NCBI GenBank assembly: GCA_029263895.1
Contig: JARIDO010000040.1
Coordinates: 29,799-93,798, forward strand
Source of the DNA: Sporosarcina sp.
GTDB lineage: Bacteria > Bacillota > Bacilli > Bacillales_A > Planococcaceae
DNA: 64,000 nucleotides
Direction: 5' to 3'
Part shown: positions 27,830 to 37,973 of the stretch, piece after piece
Layout: each line of letters starts with the position of its first letter
How positions within the stretch are numbered: the first letter of the stretch is position 1
Program-made: the position numbers and the translations under genes
Notes under the pieces: model-generated
What the model was told of the DNA's origin: nothing
The model's input: only the letters and a program-made list of their open reading frames with translations
The model's database searches: none

Positions 27830-28541
27830 TCGGAACCTCAAACTTGTATCCTACTCCCCATACAGTTACAATCATTTTTGCAGCTCGTTCAGAAACACGA
27901 CTTAGTTTCTCTCTTAACCGTTTCACATGTGTATCAACCGTTCGCAAATCCCCAAAGAATTCATAATGCCATACTTCTTTTAACAACTGTTCACGATCAA
28001 ATACCTTATCTGGTGCTTTTGCTAAAAAATACAGTAACTCATACTCTTTAGGAGTCAAACTAACCTCTTCTCCATCAGCAGTAACTCGATGTGCATCATG
28101 GTCAATCGTCAACTGTGGAAAAACAACTAAGTCTTTTGATGCGGAAGTTGAAGTAGCCCCATGAAAAGAAACAGACCTTCTTAAAATTGCTTTCACTCGA
28201 AGTACAACCTCACGTGGACTAAATGGCTTCACTATGTAATCGTCTGCTCCAAATTCAAACCCCGCCACTCGGTCCGCCTCTTCGCCTTTCGCAGTTAACA
28301 TGATAACTGGTGTCATCACTTTCTTTTCACGTAACTCTTCTATTACTTGTAGTCCATCTTTTTCTGGCATCATGACATCAAGTAAAATACAATCATAATT
28401 CGTTAGTTGAGCTTTTTCTAATGCATCCGCTCCATCGACTGCCTCATGTATCTCGTATCCTTCACGAGTAAGGTACATATTCAATAAACGACGAATCCGT
28501 TCTTCATCATCTACAACCAACAAAGTTACTGTTTCTTCCAT
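27822..28541 (-). CDS. resD: Response regulator ResD
   Basis: OmpR-family transcription factor paired with ResE, activating cytochrome and anaerobic respiration genes. The 239-residue protein has a receiver domain with acidic pocket DDEE and phosphoacceptor Asp55 (CILLDVMMPEKDG), the TAKG and KPFSPRE switch residues, and a C-terminal winged helix (LTPKEYELLYFLA, RTVDTHVKRLREKL). It lies 200 bases after resC, from which it is separated by a hairpin. Confidence 0.97.
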   Translation of the reverse strand: MEETVTLLVVDDEERIRRLLNMYLTREGYEIHEAVDGADALEKAQLTNYDCILLDVMMPEKDGLQVIEELREKKVMTPVIMLTAKGEEADRVAGFEFGADDYIVKPFSPREVVLRVKAILRRSVSFHGATSTSASKDLVVFPQLTIDHDAHRVTADGEEVSLTPKEYELLYFLAKAPDKVFDREQLLKEVWHYEFFGDLRTVDTHVKRLREKLSRVSERAAKMIVTVWGVGYKFEVPNE

Positions 28542-28672
28542 AACAATTAACCCCTTTCAACACAATACTATTCTTATTGTACAAGTCGTACTAAAAAAAA
28601 GAAACAATTAACATGCGGCCTATGTATTTAATACAGATTTTTGAAACAGCATTATCGCACAATATACAAATA

Positions 28673-28710
28673 GGACTACTAAGAATCCGCAATCCTTCTT
28701 AGTAGTCCCT
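28673..28710 (-). terminator. Hairpin after resC
   Basis: Perfect GGACTACTAAGAA / TTCTTAGTAGTCC stem. The following tract TATTTG is only weakly T-rich on the minus strand, so termination between resABC and resDE may be partial. Confidence 0.65.
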
Positions 28711-28740
28711 TCTGTTAGCATTTCACACATCGACACATCA

Positions 28741-29925
28741 TTATGCGTATGAGTGAAGTCCTGCAATAATTAAGTTTACAGCAATCAAATTGAACATAAT
28801 GATAATAAAGCCTATTACAGCTAGCCATGCAGATTTTTTACCGTCCCAACCACGAGACAATCGCACATGTAAAAATGCTGCATAGAATAACCATGTAATA
28901 AGAGCCCAAACTTCTTTTGGATCCCAGCCCCAAAATCGAGCCCATGCTTCATGTGCCCAGATCATGGCAAAAATGAGCGCACCCAATGTGAATACTGGGA
29001 ATCCAATAAGCACTGCACGATACCCAATTTCATCCATTAGTTGCGAATTTGCTTTTCTAGCAAATGGTTCGAATAGTGTAACAAGAGGTCTTCTGAAAAT
29101 TAAACGTAAAAGTAAATAAAGTACTAATCCCATTGCAATGGACCATACGAAGGTTGTTAACGTTTTCGCATTAACGATCGTAGGCATTTCAACCAATGGT
29201 TCCATTGCACCAGGAGTCATTGCCTCATATTGATGCATACCGAATAGTGGCGGATAATTATATTCAATTTTAGCTTGTTTTTCATCTTTATCGATATACG
29301 TAAATTCCGCTTCATAACCTGAAACTTTAAACGCTGTTGAAGAGAGTACGAATCCTAGAACAAGTACTAACGATAAGATAACCGCTTCTAACCAAAAGCG
29401 TTCTCTAGATGGTTTCTTTAAGTCAACGTTTTTCAATAAAAATATTAAGCCAGCAACAGCACTTATCGCTAGAATAGACTCACCTAACGCTGCGGTAATT
29501 ACGTGCACCGTAAGCCAGTAACTCTTAAGTGCCGGAATTAATGGTGTAATCTCTCTTGGGAACATCGCAGCATAAGCGATGATAATAACCGCAATCGGTA
29601 ATGCGAACAATCCCAGTGATGGAGTTCTATATATGAAGAACAATAGAATGAAAGCCCCAACGAGCATCATTCCGAATGCAGTCGTAAATTCAAACATATT
29701 ACTTACTGGTGCATGTCCAGATGCCATCCATCTTGTAGCGAAATAACCAATATGTGTGATAAAACCTAGAATTGTAATACCAATCGCAATTTTACCCCAT
29801 TGATTATTTCTATAGGACGCCTCTGATTTTGCCCCCTTAACTGCTCCTCCAAAAAAAGCAGTAGCTATAAGGTAAGCTACGAACGAAATGAGAAGTAAAT
29901 ACCCACTTAATTTAGCAAGTTCCAT
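28741..29925 (-). CDS. resC: Cytochrome c biogenesis protein ResC (CcsA-like)
   Basis: Integral membrane partner of ResB in system II cytochrome c maturation, carrying haem across the membrane to apocytochrome. The 394-residue protein has about eight membrane helices and the tryptophan-rich haem-handling motif [10 protein letters not shown] near residues 335-345, with conserved histidines in the adjoining loops. Its ATG shares a base with the resB stop (TAATG). Confidence 0.95.
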   Translation of the reverse strand: MELAKLSGYLLLISFVAYLIATAFFGGAVKGAKSEASYRNNQWGKIAIGITILGFITHIGYFATRWMASGHAPVSNMFEFTTAFGMMLVGAFILLFFIYRTPSLGLFALPIAVIIIAYAAMFPREITPLIPALKSYWLTVHVITAALGESILAISAVAGLIFLLKNVDLKKPSRERFWLEAVILSLVLVLGFVLSSTAFKVSGYEAEFTYIDKDEKQAKIEYNYPPLFGMHQYEAMTPGAMEPLVEMPTIVNAKTLTTFVWSIAMGLVLYLLLRLIFRRPLVTLFEPFARKANSQLMDEIGYRAVLIGFPVFTLGALIFAMIWAHEAWARFWGWDPKEVWALITWLFYAAFLHVRLSRGWDGKKSAWLAVIGFIIIMFNLIAVNLIIAGLHSYA

Positions 29926-31574
29926 TAACTTTGTCCCCTTTCTTTCTCGTCAGCGACACTTTCTTTATCTTGTCTATCTTCATACGTTGGTAGACCTGCT
30001 GTTTCTTTTACTTTATCCAAGTCTTTCTTTAAAGAAAACCAGTTCTTGTTTGTATGACCTGCAATGATTAATTCATTAGAAGATCCTTTTTGAATCCAAA
30101 TCCGACGGTGATGCCAATAAGAACCTTGTACAACACCAATCATAAAGATAATGCCTCCTAATAGGAGTATATATAATGTCCGATCTTTCCGTACGGTTAA
30201 ACCGGAAATGTCTCTCGTTTCAGCACTTAAAAAATTAACTTTATAGTCATTTTCTTCTGACTCTAATGTTTTTTGAATCGCAACAAAACTGTTTTCGCCG
30301 TCAGGCTTGTTCGGTGTTATCATTTTGAAAATAAACGCTGGATTATTTGGAATGCGCGATTTAGATTTCGGTTCGCCATCTTCCATACCATCAAAATCTG
30401 GATAGTAATCTAACAGTTTTACACTAGCTCCATTATCCAATTTATAATCTCTTTGTGGATCAACTAAGTCCACTGTGAATTCACCAAACGATTGATCAGT
30501 CGCTTTTTCAGTTAACTGAAATGTCATTGATTTTAATTCATCCAGGCGGAAGTCCATTTGAAAAACATTATAGCCATCGAACTTTAAAGGTTTATTAACA
30601 ATAATAGAATAATCCTTCACATGTTCTAGCTCTGTTGAACCTGGTAGCGCATTATCTTTTTCTTTATAAAGTGCAACATCGGTTTGATAATTACTAGCAA
30701 TCATCCCGACACGATCAAGAGCTTCACCAAATACTTCGCCAGCTTCATCTTTGGAGTATGTTTCCATGATGAATTTTTTACTTTCAAGATAATAACCATT
30801 CGCTCCAGGTATTGCTATTTTATCCCCTTCACGAATCCACATCTGATCGTCAACGTAAAACCCTGGAATTCCTCGTAATAAAACACCAAGTAAGAAAATA
30901 ATAATACCCGCATGATTTATATATGGACCCCAACGAGAAAATCGGTTTTTCTCTGCTAGTAAAGCGCCTTCTTCAACTTTAACACTGTATTTTAAATGTT
31001 TGAGTTGTTCAGCTGCTCTATCTAGCGAATCATCCGGGTTTTCCGTAGTCCCTTCACCATAAATGCGCTGCTTTCTCATGAATGAAATATGTCTTTTAGT
31101 CCGTTGCTTCTTTAATGACTTGTACAATGGAACAACGCGGTCTACACTCGCAATGATAATAGAAGTACCTAACATTCCTATCAATGTAATGAACCACCAA
31201 CTATTGTACATATCATGAAAGCCCAGATTGTAATATATTTTTCCAGCGAACCCGTAAATTCTTTCATAATAAGCGCCAAGCTCTGCTTCTGTACCAGCAG
31301 GAACGTAAAATTTCTGTGGAAAAATCGTTCCTATTGCAGCAGTTACTAGAACGGCAACAATGATTCCTATACCAATTTTAACACTTGAGAAAAAGTTCCA
31401 AATTCTATCTATAATTGACTTATTATAGGTTTGCGAACGTCTGGCAGCTCCCTCATAACGCATATCAACAAGTTCGCTTTCCTTCGCTTCAGAGGTTTGT
31501 GGTCGACCACATTTCTCACAAAGTACTGTGCCAAATGGATTTTCATGACCACACTGGCATTTAATTTTGCTCAT
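29925..31574 (-). CDS. resB: Cytochrome c biogenesis protein ResB
   Basis: System II cytochrome c synthetase component (Ccs1 family), which together with ResC attaches haem. The 549-residue protein starts with a short zinc-ribbon (CxC...Cxx[19 protein letters not shown]), followed by membrane helices near residues 65-85, 120-145 and 210-230, a large extracytoplasmic domain, and a last helix near 470. The ATG at 31574 is preferred since GGAG lies ten bases upstream and only one base from the earlier ATG. Confidence 0.93.
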   Translation of the reverse strand: MSKIKCQCGHENPFGTVLCEKCGRPQTSEAKESELVDMRYEGAARRSQTYNKSIIDRIWNFFSSVKIGIGIIVAVLVTAAIGTIFPQKFYVPAGTEAELGAYYERIYGFAGKIYYNLGFHDMYNSWWFITLIGMLGTSIIIASVDRVVPLYKSLKKQRTKRHISFMRKQRIYGEGTTENPDDSLDRAAEQLKHLKYSVKVEEGALLAEKNRFSRWGPYINHAGIIIFLLGVLLRGIPGFYVDDQMWIREGDKIAIPGANGYYLESKKFIMETYSKDEAGEVFGEALDRVGMIASNYQTDVALYKEKDNALPGSTELEHVKDYSIIVNKPLKFDGYNVFQMDFRLDELKSMTFQLTEKATDQSFGEFTVDLVDPQRDYKLDNGASVKLLDYYPDFDGMEDGEPKSKSRIPNNPAFIFKMITPNKPDGENSFVAIQKTLESEENDYKVNFLSAETRDISGLTVRKDRTLYILLLGGIIFMIGVVQGSYWHHRRIWIQKGSSNELIIAGHTNKNWFSLKKDLDKVKETAGLPTYEDRQDKESVADEKERGQS

Positions 31575-31588
31575 ATTAGTCATACTCC

Positions 31589-32122
31589 TTACTTGGGTTG
31601 AATGCTTTCCATGTGAGAGCGGATTTCTTCCTCAGACATTTCCCTTGTTATAATTTTTTCAATCTTTCCATCCTCATTAATTAAAAATGTTGTTGGAAGA
31701 GGTGAAATATTGTAAAGACCTTTCACACTATCCGTTTGATCAATGGCAATTGGAAAAGTTAACTTATAACGTTCTCGGAAGGACTCGACCTTCAATTTTG
31801 CATCTTTTACACTGACTGCTAGAATGTGAACACCTTTATCTTCAAATTCAGTGTGCATCTTTTCCATATGCGGCATTTCTCTTTTACATGGACCGCACCA
31901 TGTTCCCCAAAAGTTCAGAAAAACACCTTGTCCTTTATAGTCAGATAACCGGTGTGTGTTTCCGTCCAAATCGACGAGTTCAAAATCAGGCGCACTATCT
32001 CCAACAGATAACACTTTTACTTTATCTTTAAACGCAATCGTATAGATGACTGCTGAGACCATAAGTAACAGAACGATTCCTCTAACAATAAGACGATTTC
32101 TCTTTTTGTTCGACTTTGTCAT
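31589..32122 (-). CDS. resA: Thiol-disulfide oxidoreductase ResA
   Basis: Membrane-anchored, extracytoplasmic thioredoxin-like protein that reduces the haem-binding cysteines of apocytochrome c. The 177-residue protein has an N-terminal anchor helix (about residues 12-30) and a thioredoxin fold with active site WCGPC (Cys76 and Cys79) and the cis-proline loop SPLPTTFLI. The ATG at 32122 is in frame after an AGGGG site. First gene of the res operon; a TATAAT-like -10 occurs about 45 bases upstream. Confidence 0.96.
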   Translation of the reverse strand: MTKSNKKRNRLIVRGIVLLLMVSAVIYTIAFKDKVKVLSVGDSAPDFELVDLDGNTHRLSDYKGQGVFLNFWGTWCGPCKREMPHMEKMHTEFEDKGVHILAVSVKDAKLKVESFRERYKLTFPIAIDQTDSVKGLYNISPLPTTFLINEDGKIEKIITREMSEEEIRSHMESIQPK

Positions 32123-32225
32123 ATGTATACAGCCCCTTATCATAAATAAGTTCTACACATTATTATAACAATAGAAATTGTCTATATCGGCATTACAAAC
32201 AAGTTGATTGTGAACATTACATGAA

Positions 32226-32957
32226 TTATCCGATTTTACCCGTTTCCGCTAGGACACGTAATTGCTTAACTTCATGTTTTGTCAATTCTCTAGCTTCGCC
32301 AGCATTAAGTCCATATGTCGTTAAGATTGCAAATGATTCTCTACGCAACTTTTGCACAGGACAATCAATCGCCTCGAACATCCGACGAACTTGTCGGTTT
32401 TTCCCTTCAGAAATCGTAATTTCTATAATTGCCGTGTTTGTTTTTTTGTCAACTGTTTGCATTTTCACATGAGCTGGGGCAGTTTTCCCATCCTCTAACT
32501 CAATACCACGCTCAAGTTTTTTTAATGCCTCTCGTTGTGGAATCCCTTTCACTTTCGCAACATACTTTTTCTTAATGCCGAATTTCGGATGAGTCATCAA
32601 ATAAGAAAAATCGCCGTCATTCGTTAAAATAATTATTCCAGAAGTATCATAATCGAGTCTTCCTACCGGAAAAATCCGTTCATCCACTTGAGGTATTAAG
32701 TCCATAACTGTCTTTCTGCCTTTATCATCGTCTACTGTAGAAATAACACCTCTAGGTTTATAAAGAAGATAATACACGTATCCTTCTTTAACTAATTCGA
32801 CGCCCTCTACTTCCACTCGATCTGAATTTGAAACCTTCGTTCCAAGTTCAGTCACAACAACTCCATTTACTTTTACCTTGCCATCAACAATTAGAACTTC
32901 TGCTTTTCTTCTTGATGCAATTCCTGCTTGTGCTATTACTTTTTGTAATCTTTCCAT
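32226..32957 (-). CDS. rluB: 23S rRNA pseudouridine synthase RluB
   Basis: Isomerises uridine 2605 (E. coli numbering) of 23S rRNA to pseudouridine. The 243-residue protein has an N-terminal S4 RNA-binding domain (residues 1-60) and the RsuA/RluB catalytic motif GRLDYDTSGIIILTND with the catalytic aspartate. It lies between resA and dacB; B. subtilis has spmA and spmB on its upstream side, and those are missing here. Confidence 0.94.
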   Translation of the reverse strand: MERLQKVIAQAGIASRRKAEVLIVDGKVKVNGVVVTELGTKVSNSDRVEVEGVELVKEGYVYYLLYKPRGVISTVDDDKGRKTVMDLIPQVDERIFPVGRLDYDTSGIIILTNDGDFSYLMTHPKFGIKKKYVAKVKGIPQREALKKLERGIELEDGKTAPAHVKMQTVDKKTNTAIIEITISEGKNRQVRRMFEAIDCPVQKLRRESFAILTTYGLNAGEARELTKHEVKQLRVLAETGKIG

Positions 32958-33012
32958 TGTTTCACCCCGCCACTCTTTCTGTGAAAAATTATGTCATACT
33001 TCGCTTCAAATG

Positions 33013-33050
33013 AAAAGAAGTCCGACCTATTTTTAGGACAGACTTCAAAA
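33013..33050 (-). terminator. Terminator after dacB
   Basis: Minus-strand GAAGTCTGTCCTA / TAGGTCGGACTTC hairpin (with mismatch and G-U pairs) followed by TTTTC. Confidence 0.75.
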
Positions 33051-33116
33051 AGTCAATTGTTTATAATCGTAATTATAACAGGTTCATGTCAAATCTACGC
33101 TAACTATAGTACAATC

Positions 33117-34118
33117 TTATCTAGAAATCGTTATCGTTTTTGTAACAAGTGGTTTGTTTTCATACGAAACTATCCACTGTCCTTTCGTTCCCCCCGTATG
33201 TTTTCGGGGTATTGTTACAACTGAGGTTAAGTTTTTTTTCTCACCATTTTTCAATAACATATAAATGGGTGATACTAATTTCGTTTCAATGCCGGGTAAT
33301 AATGTATAGCGTCCCTTATCAGCTACTTTTTCAAGCTTGTATGCTGAGAAAGTTTTGTCAGCTAAATTTCTATGCGTCCGCCAATCATTACCATCGTTCA
33401 GTGTTACAACAATGATTTTTTTCTTATTACGCTCAAAATAAGTAACAAGCGTTCTACCTGCCGCTTTTGTGAAACCTGTTTTACCGGCAATCGCTTCTGG
33501 ATCCGAATGGAGCAAACGATGTTTGTTTCGCCAATTAGCTCGTTCTCCATCTTTTTCATAAGTATAATTCTTCGATGTAGCAATTGCTCTAAATTCGTCA
33601 TTTTTCATTGCATGATGCATCATAAGACCCGTTTCATATGCCGTGGACAAGTGTTTTTCATCATGTAGTCCAGAAGGGTTTGTGAAAACAGTGTCTACTA
33701 AACCGTAATATAGTGCTTTCTCGTTCATCATATCTACAAAGCCATTAACAGAGCCGCCTGCAAATTCTGCCAATGCTTGTGCAGCGTCATTCCCCGAACG
33801 TAACATTAAACCATGTAATAATACATTACTATTAACCTTTGACCCTTGTTTAAGATAGAGAGATGAGCCCTCAACTGAAGCAATCGAAGGTGAAATCACA
33901 ATATCTCTTGAAGGGGTCCCACTTTCTATACACGTTAACGCTGTCCAGATTTTTGTTAAACTGGCTATTGGTAATCTAACATTTTCGTTTGAACCTTCTA
34001 AAAGTCTTCCTGTTTCAGCATCAATTACAGCCCAAGCACTACTAGCAGCATATGACTCTCTAGGATTTACACCCAATGTTAATGAGAATAAGAGAATAAC
34101 GATTAGCAATCGTTTCAA
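33117..34118 (-). CDS. dacB: D-alanyl-D-alanine carboxypeptidase (DacB/DacF type)
   Basis: Low-molecular-mass penicillin-binding protein that trims D-alanine from peptidoglycan stem peptides. The 333-residue precursor has a signal peptide (1-24) and all active-site motifs: SLTK (Ser53-Lys56), SGN (108-110) and KTG (213-215). A C-terminal beta domain follows, with no clear membrane anchor. Position between scpB and rluB corresponds to sporulation gene dacB of B. subtilis. The protein is shorter than that 382-residue enzyme, so dacB versus dacF identity is uncertain. Confidence 0.88.
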   Translation of the reverse strand: MKRLLIVILLFSLTLGVNPRESYAASSAWAVIDAETGRLLEGSNENVRLPIASLTKIWTALTCIESGTPSRDIVISPSIASVEGSSLYLKQGSKVNSNVLLHGLMLRSGNDAAQALAEFAGGSVNGFVDMMNEKALYYGLVDTVFTNPSGLHDEKHLSTAYETGLMMHHAMKNDEFRAIATSKNYTYEKDGERANWRNKHRLLHSDPEAIAGKTGFTKAAGRTLVTYFERNKKKIIVVTLNDGNDWRTHRNLADKTFSAYKLEKVADKGRYTLLPGIETKLVSPIYMLLKNGEKKNLTSVVTIPRKHTGGTKGQWIVSYENKPLVTKTITISR

Positions 34119-34132
34119 ACTTCCTAGCCTCC

Positions 34133-34717
34133 TTATTCGTTTTCTAATGAAAATGTTTCTTGGAATTTCGTCATAAACAAATCGGTATCTTCAACATCAC
34201 TTTCATCTTCGATTTGCAAGTCTGGTAAAGTGTCTAATGATTGCAAACCAAAACGGTCTAAAAACAGTTCTGTTGTACCGTATAAAATGGCTCGTCCACT
34301 TCCTTCTAATCTACCTTTTTCCATTATCAATCCCTTAGAAATCAATGTACTTATGGCGCCTTCAGACTTTACACCTCGCAGATCATCAATTTCGACTCGC
34401 GTAACAGGTTGTTTATATGCAATAATCGCCAATACTTCAAGAGAGGCTTGCGACATACTCTTTGGTGATGGGTTTTCTAATAAGCGTTTCACATCATCAG
34501 CAAATTCAGCTTTAGTTACAAGTCGATAAGCACCGCCAAAGACGCGCAATGTAATACCACCATTTTCCCGATTTTCATAATCACTAGTTAATTGATCAAG
34601 TGCAGCTTGCACTTGATCTTGCTTACACTCTGTTAACACAATAAGTTGCGACATTGTAAGTCCCTCATCACCCGTTACAAAAAGATAACATTCAATCGTT
34701 CCAATCAATCTATTCAA
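34133..34717 (-). CDS. scpB: Segregation and condensation protein B
   Basis: Winged-helix subunit that, as a dimer, binds the kleisin ScpA in the SMC condensin complex for chromosome segregation. The 194-residue protein contains the conserved LEVLAIIAYKQPVTRVEIDDLRGV segment and KGLIMEKGR typical of ScpB. An acidic C-terminal tail follows. The gene is one base after scpA, so the pair is co-translated, and it is followed by dacB after 14 bases. Confidence 0.96.
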   Translation of the reverse strand: MNRLIGTIECYLFVTGDEGLTMSQLIVLTECKQDQVQAALDQLTSDYENRENGGITLRVFGGAYRLVTKAEFADDVKRLLENPSPKSMSQASLEVLAIIAYKQPVTRVEIDDLRGVKSEGAISTLISKGLIMEKGRLEGSGRAILYGTTELFLDRFGLQSLDTLPDLQIEDESDVEDTDLFMTKFQETFSLENE

Positions 34718-34718
34718 C

Positions 34719-35468
34719 TTACTTATCCTCCTTACAAAGCATAATCATCAACTCATCAAAGTTACCATTCTGTGAAACTGTTATATCCGTACGTTTCATT
34801 AATTCTAGCAACGATAGAAAAGTGACGACCATATCTGATAAATCCCCTGCTTTAAACAAGCTATCAAAACTACACGATGCACCATCTCTGTCCAACAAAG
34901 ACATAATATCATCCATTTTATCACTTACAGACAGTTCCGATTTTGTAATATTCGCCATAACAGGTGCTTTTAATCGTTTCCGATCTAACATTCTTTGAAA
35001 CGCACCTATTAAATCAAATACATTCATGTCATCTGGAATATCTGGTACTACCAATTCACCATAAAATGATAAGTCATCAGGTGTTTTCGTAAAATGATAA
35101 GCTCTTTCATCTGCAGACTCTTTCAAACTATTTGCAGCTTCTTTATATTTTCTATATTCTATAAGTCTCGCAACCAATTCATCACGAGGGTCAACTTCCA
35201 TTTCAAAATCAACATCATCAACGAATTCTTCATCTTCATTAATTGGTAAAAGCATTTTACTTTTAATTTCTAATAAAGTTGCAGCAAGTACAAGGTATTC
35301 ACTTAGCTCATCCAACTGTAAAATACGCATCGCTTGTAAGTGCTGAATATATTGATGTGTTAGTTCGGCCATCGGTATATCATAGATATCAATTTCAAGT
35401 CGGTTGATTAAATGCAATAATAGGTCAAGAGGACCTTCAAAAACCTCAAGCTTTACTTTGTATGACAT
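34719..35468 (-). CDS. scpA: Segregation and condensation protein A
   Basis: Kleisin that bridges SMC head domains. The 249-residue protein starts MSYKVKLEVFEGPLDLLLHLI, the strongly conserved ScpA N-terminus, has the ELSEYLVLAATLLEIKSKMLLP block, and a C-terminal winged helix (VVTFLSLLELMKR). It is the first gene of the scpA-scpB-dacB unit and is divergent from ypuF. Confidence 0.97.
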   Translation of the reverse strand: MSYKVKLEVFEGPLDLLLHLINRLEIDIYDIPMAELTHQYIQHLQAMRILQLDELSEYLVLAATLLEIKSKMLLPINEDEEFVDDVDFEMEVDPRDELVARLIEYRKYKEAANSLKESADERAYHFTKTPDDLSFYGELVVPDIPDDMNVFDLIGAFQRMLDRKRLKAPVMANITKSELSVSDKMDDIMSLLDRDGASCSFDSLFKAGDLSDMVVTFLSLLELMKRTDITVSQNGNFDELMIMLCKEDK

Positions 35469-35519
35469 ATCTTATAACCACCTTTTCATTCCAATAAAAG
35501 TGCAGAAAGGACTAATAAT

Positions 35520-36035
35520 ATGCATCCTTATCATCACCCACTATTTGTAAAGTTTATTGTTTATTTCAATCAAAATCAAGATTATTTTGAATGTCACGAA
35601 GTGTTAGAGGAATATTGGAAGTCACTTCCTGAAAGTCGAAAGGAACATCCTTTAACTGCATTTATTTTGCTAGCTACTGGTATGTACCATTGGCGAAGAG
35701 AAAATTTCATAGGCGCACTACGAACACTTCGAAAAGCAGAGATTAAATTCTCGACTTTTCTACACATGAATCCCATATTCACAAAAGATATTGATTTCGT
35801 TCAATTACAAAGCAACTTACGTCTAAGTCTATCCTATTTAGAACATCAAAAGACATTTACGTCTTTTGAAATATGTATGACATCTTCTGAGCTAGTAGAA
35901 CTAGTTACAAATGTAGAATCTTCAATGAACTTATTGCCTATTCATAGTAATGATATCATTCATAAACATATGCTTCGTGATCGGACGGATATTCTAAAAG
36001 AACGTGAAGAAAAGAAGAAGGGCAGACATCAATAA
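35520..36035 (+). CDS. ypuF: DUF309 protein, YpuF-like
   Basis: A 171-residue protein of unknown function with the DUF309 signature YFECHEVLEEYWK near residues 21-33, followed by a helical region (LLATGMYHWRRENFIGALRTL). Conserved His and Glu residues in that signature suggest a metal or catalytic site, but no activity is known to me. It is divergent from scpA, as in B. subtilis, and its 3' end overlaps ribT by seven bases tail to tail. Confidence 0.88.
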   Translation: MHPYHHPLFVKFIVYFNQNQDYFECHEVLEEYWKSLPESRKEHPLTAFILLATGMYHWRRENFIGALRTLRKAEIKFSTFLHMNPIFTKDIDFVQLQSNLRLSLSYLEHQKTFTSFEICMTSSELVELVTNVESSMNLLPIHSNDIIHKHMLRDRTDILKEREEKKKGRHQ

Positions 36036-36394
36036 TCTGCTCCTTCTTCTAATTCAGCACATTTCGTTAAGAACAAATCCGTGCTTTCTGTACTCTTACA
36101 GTGTTTATCTGGAAAGAGTGAGGTTATTTTAGAAACAAGTTCTCGGCCAATTCCTTCACCTCTAAATGAGGGATTTACAGCCAAGTGATGAATTGTATAG
36201 TCATCTTCATCCATTTCTATGCCGATTAAACCAATGAAGTCTTCTTCCTTTTTCCAAAGAAACAACTGCCATTGTTCTTCATTTTCATAAAGATGAATCA
36301 ACTCTTGCAATTTTTTCACATTCTTATCGCCAGGCATATACGACAGTAAACCCATCGCAATCTTTTCATACGTTTTTTTATAGCGTAAAAGCAT
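36029..36394 (-). CDS. ribT: GNAT acetyltransferase, RibT-like
   Basis: Small GCN5-related N-acetyltransferase; substrate unknown. The 121-residue protein resembles B. subtilis RibT: RYKKTYEKIAMGLLSYMP at the N-terminus, LFLWKKEEDFIGLIGIE, and the acetyl-CoA loop NPSFRGEGIGREL. In B. subtilis it is the last gene of the riboflavin operon, but no rib biosynthetic genes are present here. I chose the ATG at 36394 behind AGGG; an in-frame start 12 codons earlier lacks a site. Confidence 0.88.
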   Translation of the reverse strand: MLLRYKKTYEKIAMGLLSYMPGDKNVKKLQELIHLYENEEQWQLFLWKKEEDFIGLIGIEMDEDDYTIHHLAVNPSFRGEGIGRELVSKITSLFPDKHCKSTESTDLFLTKCAELEEGADY

Positions 36395-36476
36395 TTGTTT
36401 AATCCCTTCTTTTCTGAAAACCCTTGTCAATCATAGTTGACGTTGAGTTATTTTTCAATAGGAATAGATAATCATA

Positions 36477-36581
36477 TCATCTCGGATCTATAATTGGAAC
36501 TACAAAAAACCAGTATATCGCTCCCCACATTATAGCAGCAAGTACAATAAAGCCGAATAGCAGGAGATTCCGTTTCCTCAT
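36477..36581 (-). CDS. 34-residue single-pass membrane peptide coupled to lysA
   Basis: A short reading frame that starts at an ATG overlapping the lysA stop (ATGA), with AGGAGG exactly seven bases upstream, better placed than at many genes in the window. The product has a basic start (MRKRN), one hydrophobic helix of about 22 residues and a short polar end. I do not recognise a family. Expression with lysA is expected from the overlap; function unknown. Confidence 0.7.
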   Translation of the reverse strand: MRKRNLLLFGFIVLAAIMWGAIYWFFVVPIIDPR

Positions 36582-37906
36582 ATCGATTCCTCCTGTTTTA
36601 CATTTAGAAGCGGGACATCAAGCCGAATGACATCCTCATACGTTTCTCTTCTTACCACAAGTTGGTGTTGTCCACTTTTACAAAAAACAATTGCTGGTCT
36701 AGGCAAACGATTATAATTACTTGCCATCGAATAACCATACGCTCCTGTACAGAATATCGCAATGATATCCCCCTCTTTAGCTGGAGCAACATATGCCTCT
36801 TCCACTAGCTTATCTCCCGATTCACAACACTTCCCTGCAATTGTTACCTTTTCATCATGCTTCTCATTCATTCGACTTGCAGTAACGGCAGTATACTTTG
36901 CATCATATAATGCGGGACGAATATTATCTGACATTCCGCCATCCACTGCTAAGTATTTTCGTAAACTAGGAATGATTTTGGAGCTACCCGCAGTATATAA
37001 AGTTGTACCAGCATCTCCGACAATCGATCTGCCCGGCTCAATCCAAATCTCAGGTAAAGGGTAATGATTGCTCTTTGTTATCTCCATAACAACTTTTGTC
37101 ATTTCCTTTACATAAGTCGCTACCGGTAACGGTGCATCTTCTTCAGTATACCGAATCCCAAATCCACCACCTAGATTTAATACTGAGCAGATGAAATTAT
37201 TTTGTTCCCTCCATGCTATCATTTTCTCCATAAGCACCTCGGCTGCAAAGCGGAATGCATCTGTCTCAAAGATTTGTGAACCGATATGACAATGTAATCC
37301 TAGTAATTTTAAATACGGATGTTTAACGAGCAATTTAAAAGCTTCATCTGTTTGACCGTTTTTTAAATCGAAACCAAATTTAGAATCCACTTGACCCGTT
37401 GTAATATAATCATGCGTATGCGCTTCAACTCCAGGCGTTACCCTAAGCAAGACGTTCATTTCTTGTTTACGTGTTTTCGAAATCTCATTTAACATATCAA
37501 TTTCCGAAAAATTATCGATGACGATACATCCGACTTTTTCATCGAATGCATATTGTAATTCCGTATAACTTTTGTTGTTACCGTGGAAATGAATTTTTTC
37601 ACGAGGATAATCCGCTGCAATAGCTGTAAATAATTCTCCTCCAGAAACTACATCTAAAGAAAGGCCTTCTTGCTTTGCAATTTCATACATTGCTATACAA
37701 GAAAATGCCTTACTCGCGTATGCAACTTGAGCATGTACACCCAAATCTTGAAAGGTTTCTTGAAATATCGCCGCTCTCTCACGTATAAGGGAAACATCAT
37801 AGACCATTAGCGGTGTACCGTATATATGAGATAAATCGACAACATCTACATTTCCAATCGTTAGATGACCTTTCGCATTAACTTTCTGAGTGCCGTAAAG
37901 ATACAT
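36578..37906 (-). CDS. lysA: Diaminopimelate decarboxylase
   Basis: PLP enzyme making lysine from meso-diaminopimelate, the final step of the pathway. The 442-residue protein has the Schiff-base lysine in YASKAF (Lys66), the glycine-rich phosphate loop LNLGGGFGIRY, EPGRSIVGDAG, and the CESGDK and ATIAGKCCESGD region with the active-site cysteine. A GGGGGAG site precedes the ATG. It follows spoVAF and is coupled at its 3' end to a 34-codon gene. Confidence 0.97.
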   Translation of the reverse strand: MYLYGTQKVNAKGHLTIGNVDVVDLSHIYGTPLMVYDVSLIRERAAIFQETFQDLGVHAQVAYASKAFSCIAMYEIAKQEGLSLDVVSGGELFTAIAADYPREKIHFHGNNKSYTELQYAFDEKVGCIVIDNFSEIDMLNEISKTRKQEMNVLLRVTPGVEAHTHDYITTGQVDSKFGFDLKNGQTDEAFKLLVKHPYLKLLGLHCHIGSQIFETDAFRFAAEVLMEKMIAWREQNNFICSVLNLGGGFGIRYTEEDAPLPVATYVKEMTKVVMEITKSNHYPLPEIWIEPGRSIVGDAGTTLYTAGSSKIIPSLRKYLAVDGGMSDNIRPALYDAKYTAVTASRMNEKHDEKVTIAGKCCESGDKLVEEAYVAPAKEGDIIAIFCTGAYGYSMASNYNRLPRPAIVFCKSGQHQLVVRRETYEDVIRLDVPLLNVKQEESI

Positions 37907-37973
37907 AGACTCTCCCCCTTATAAATGACTATAGCTAGAACTTTATCATAAAGGGAACTTAACTAGCAATAAC

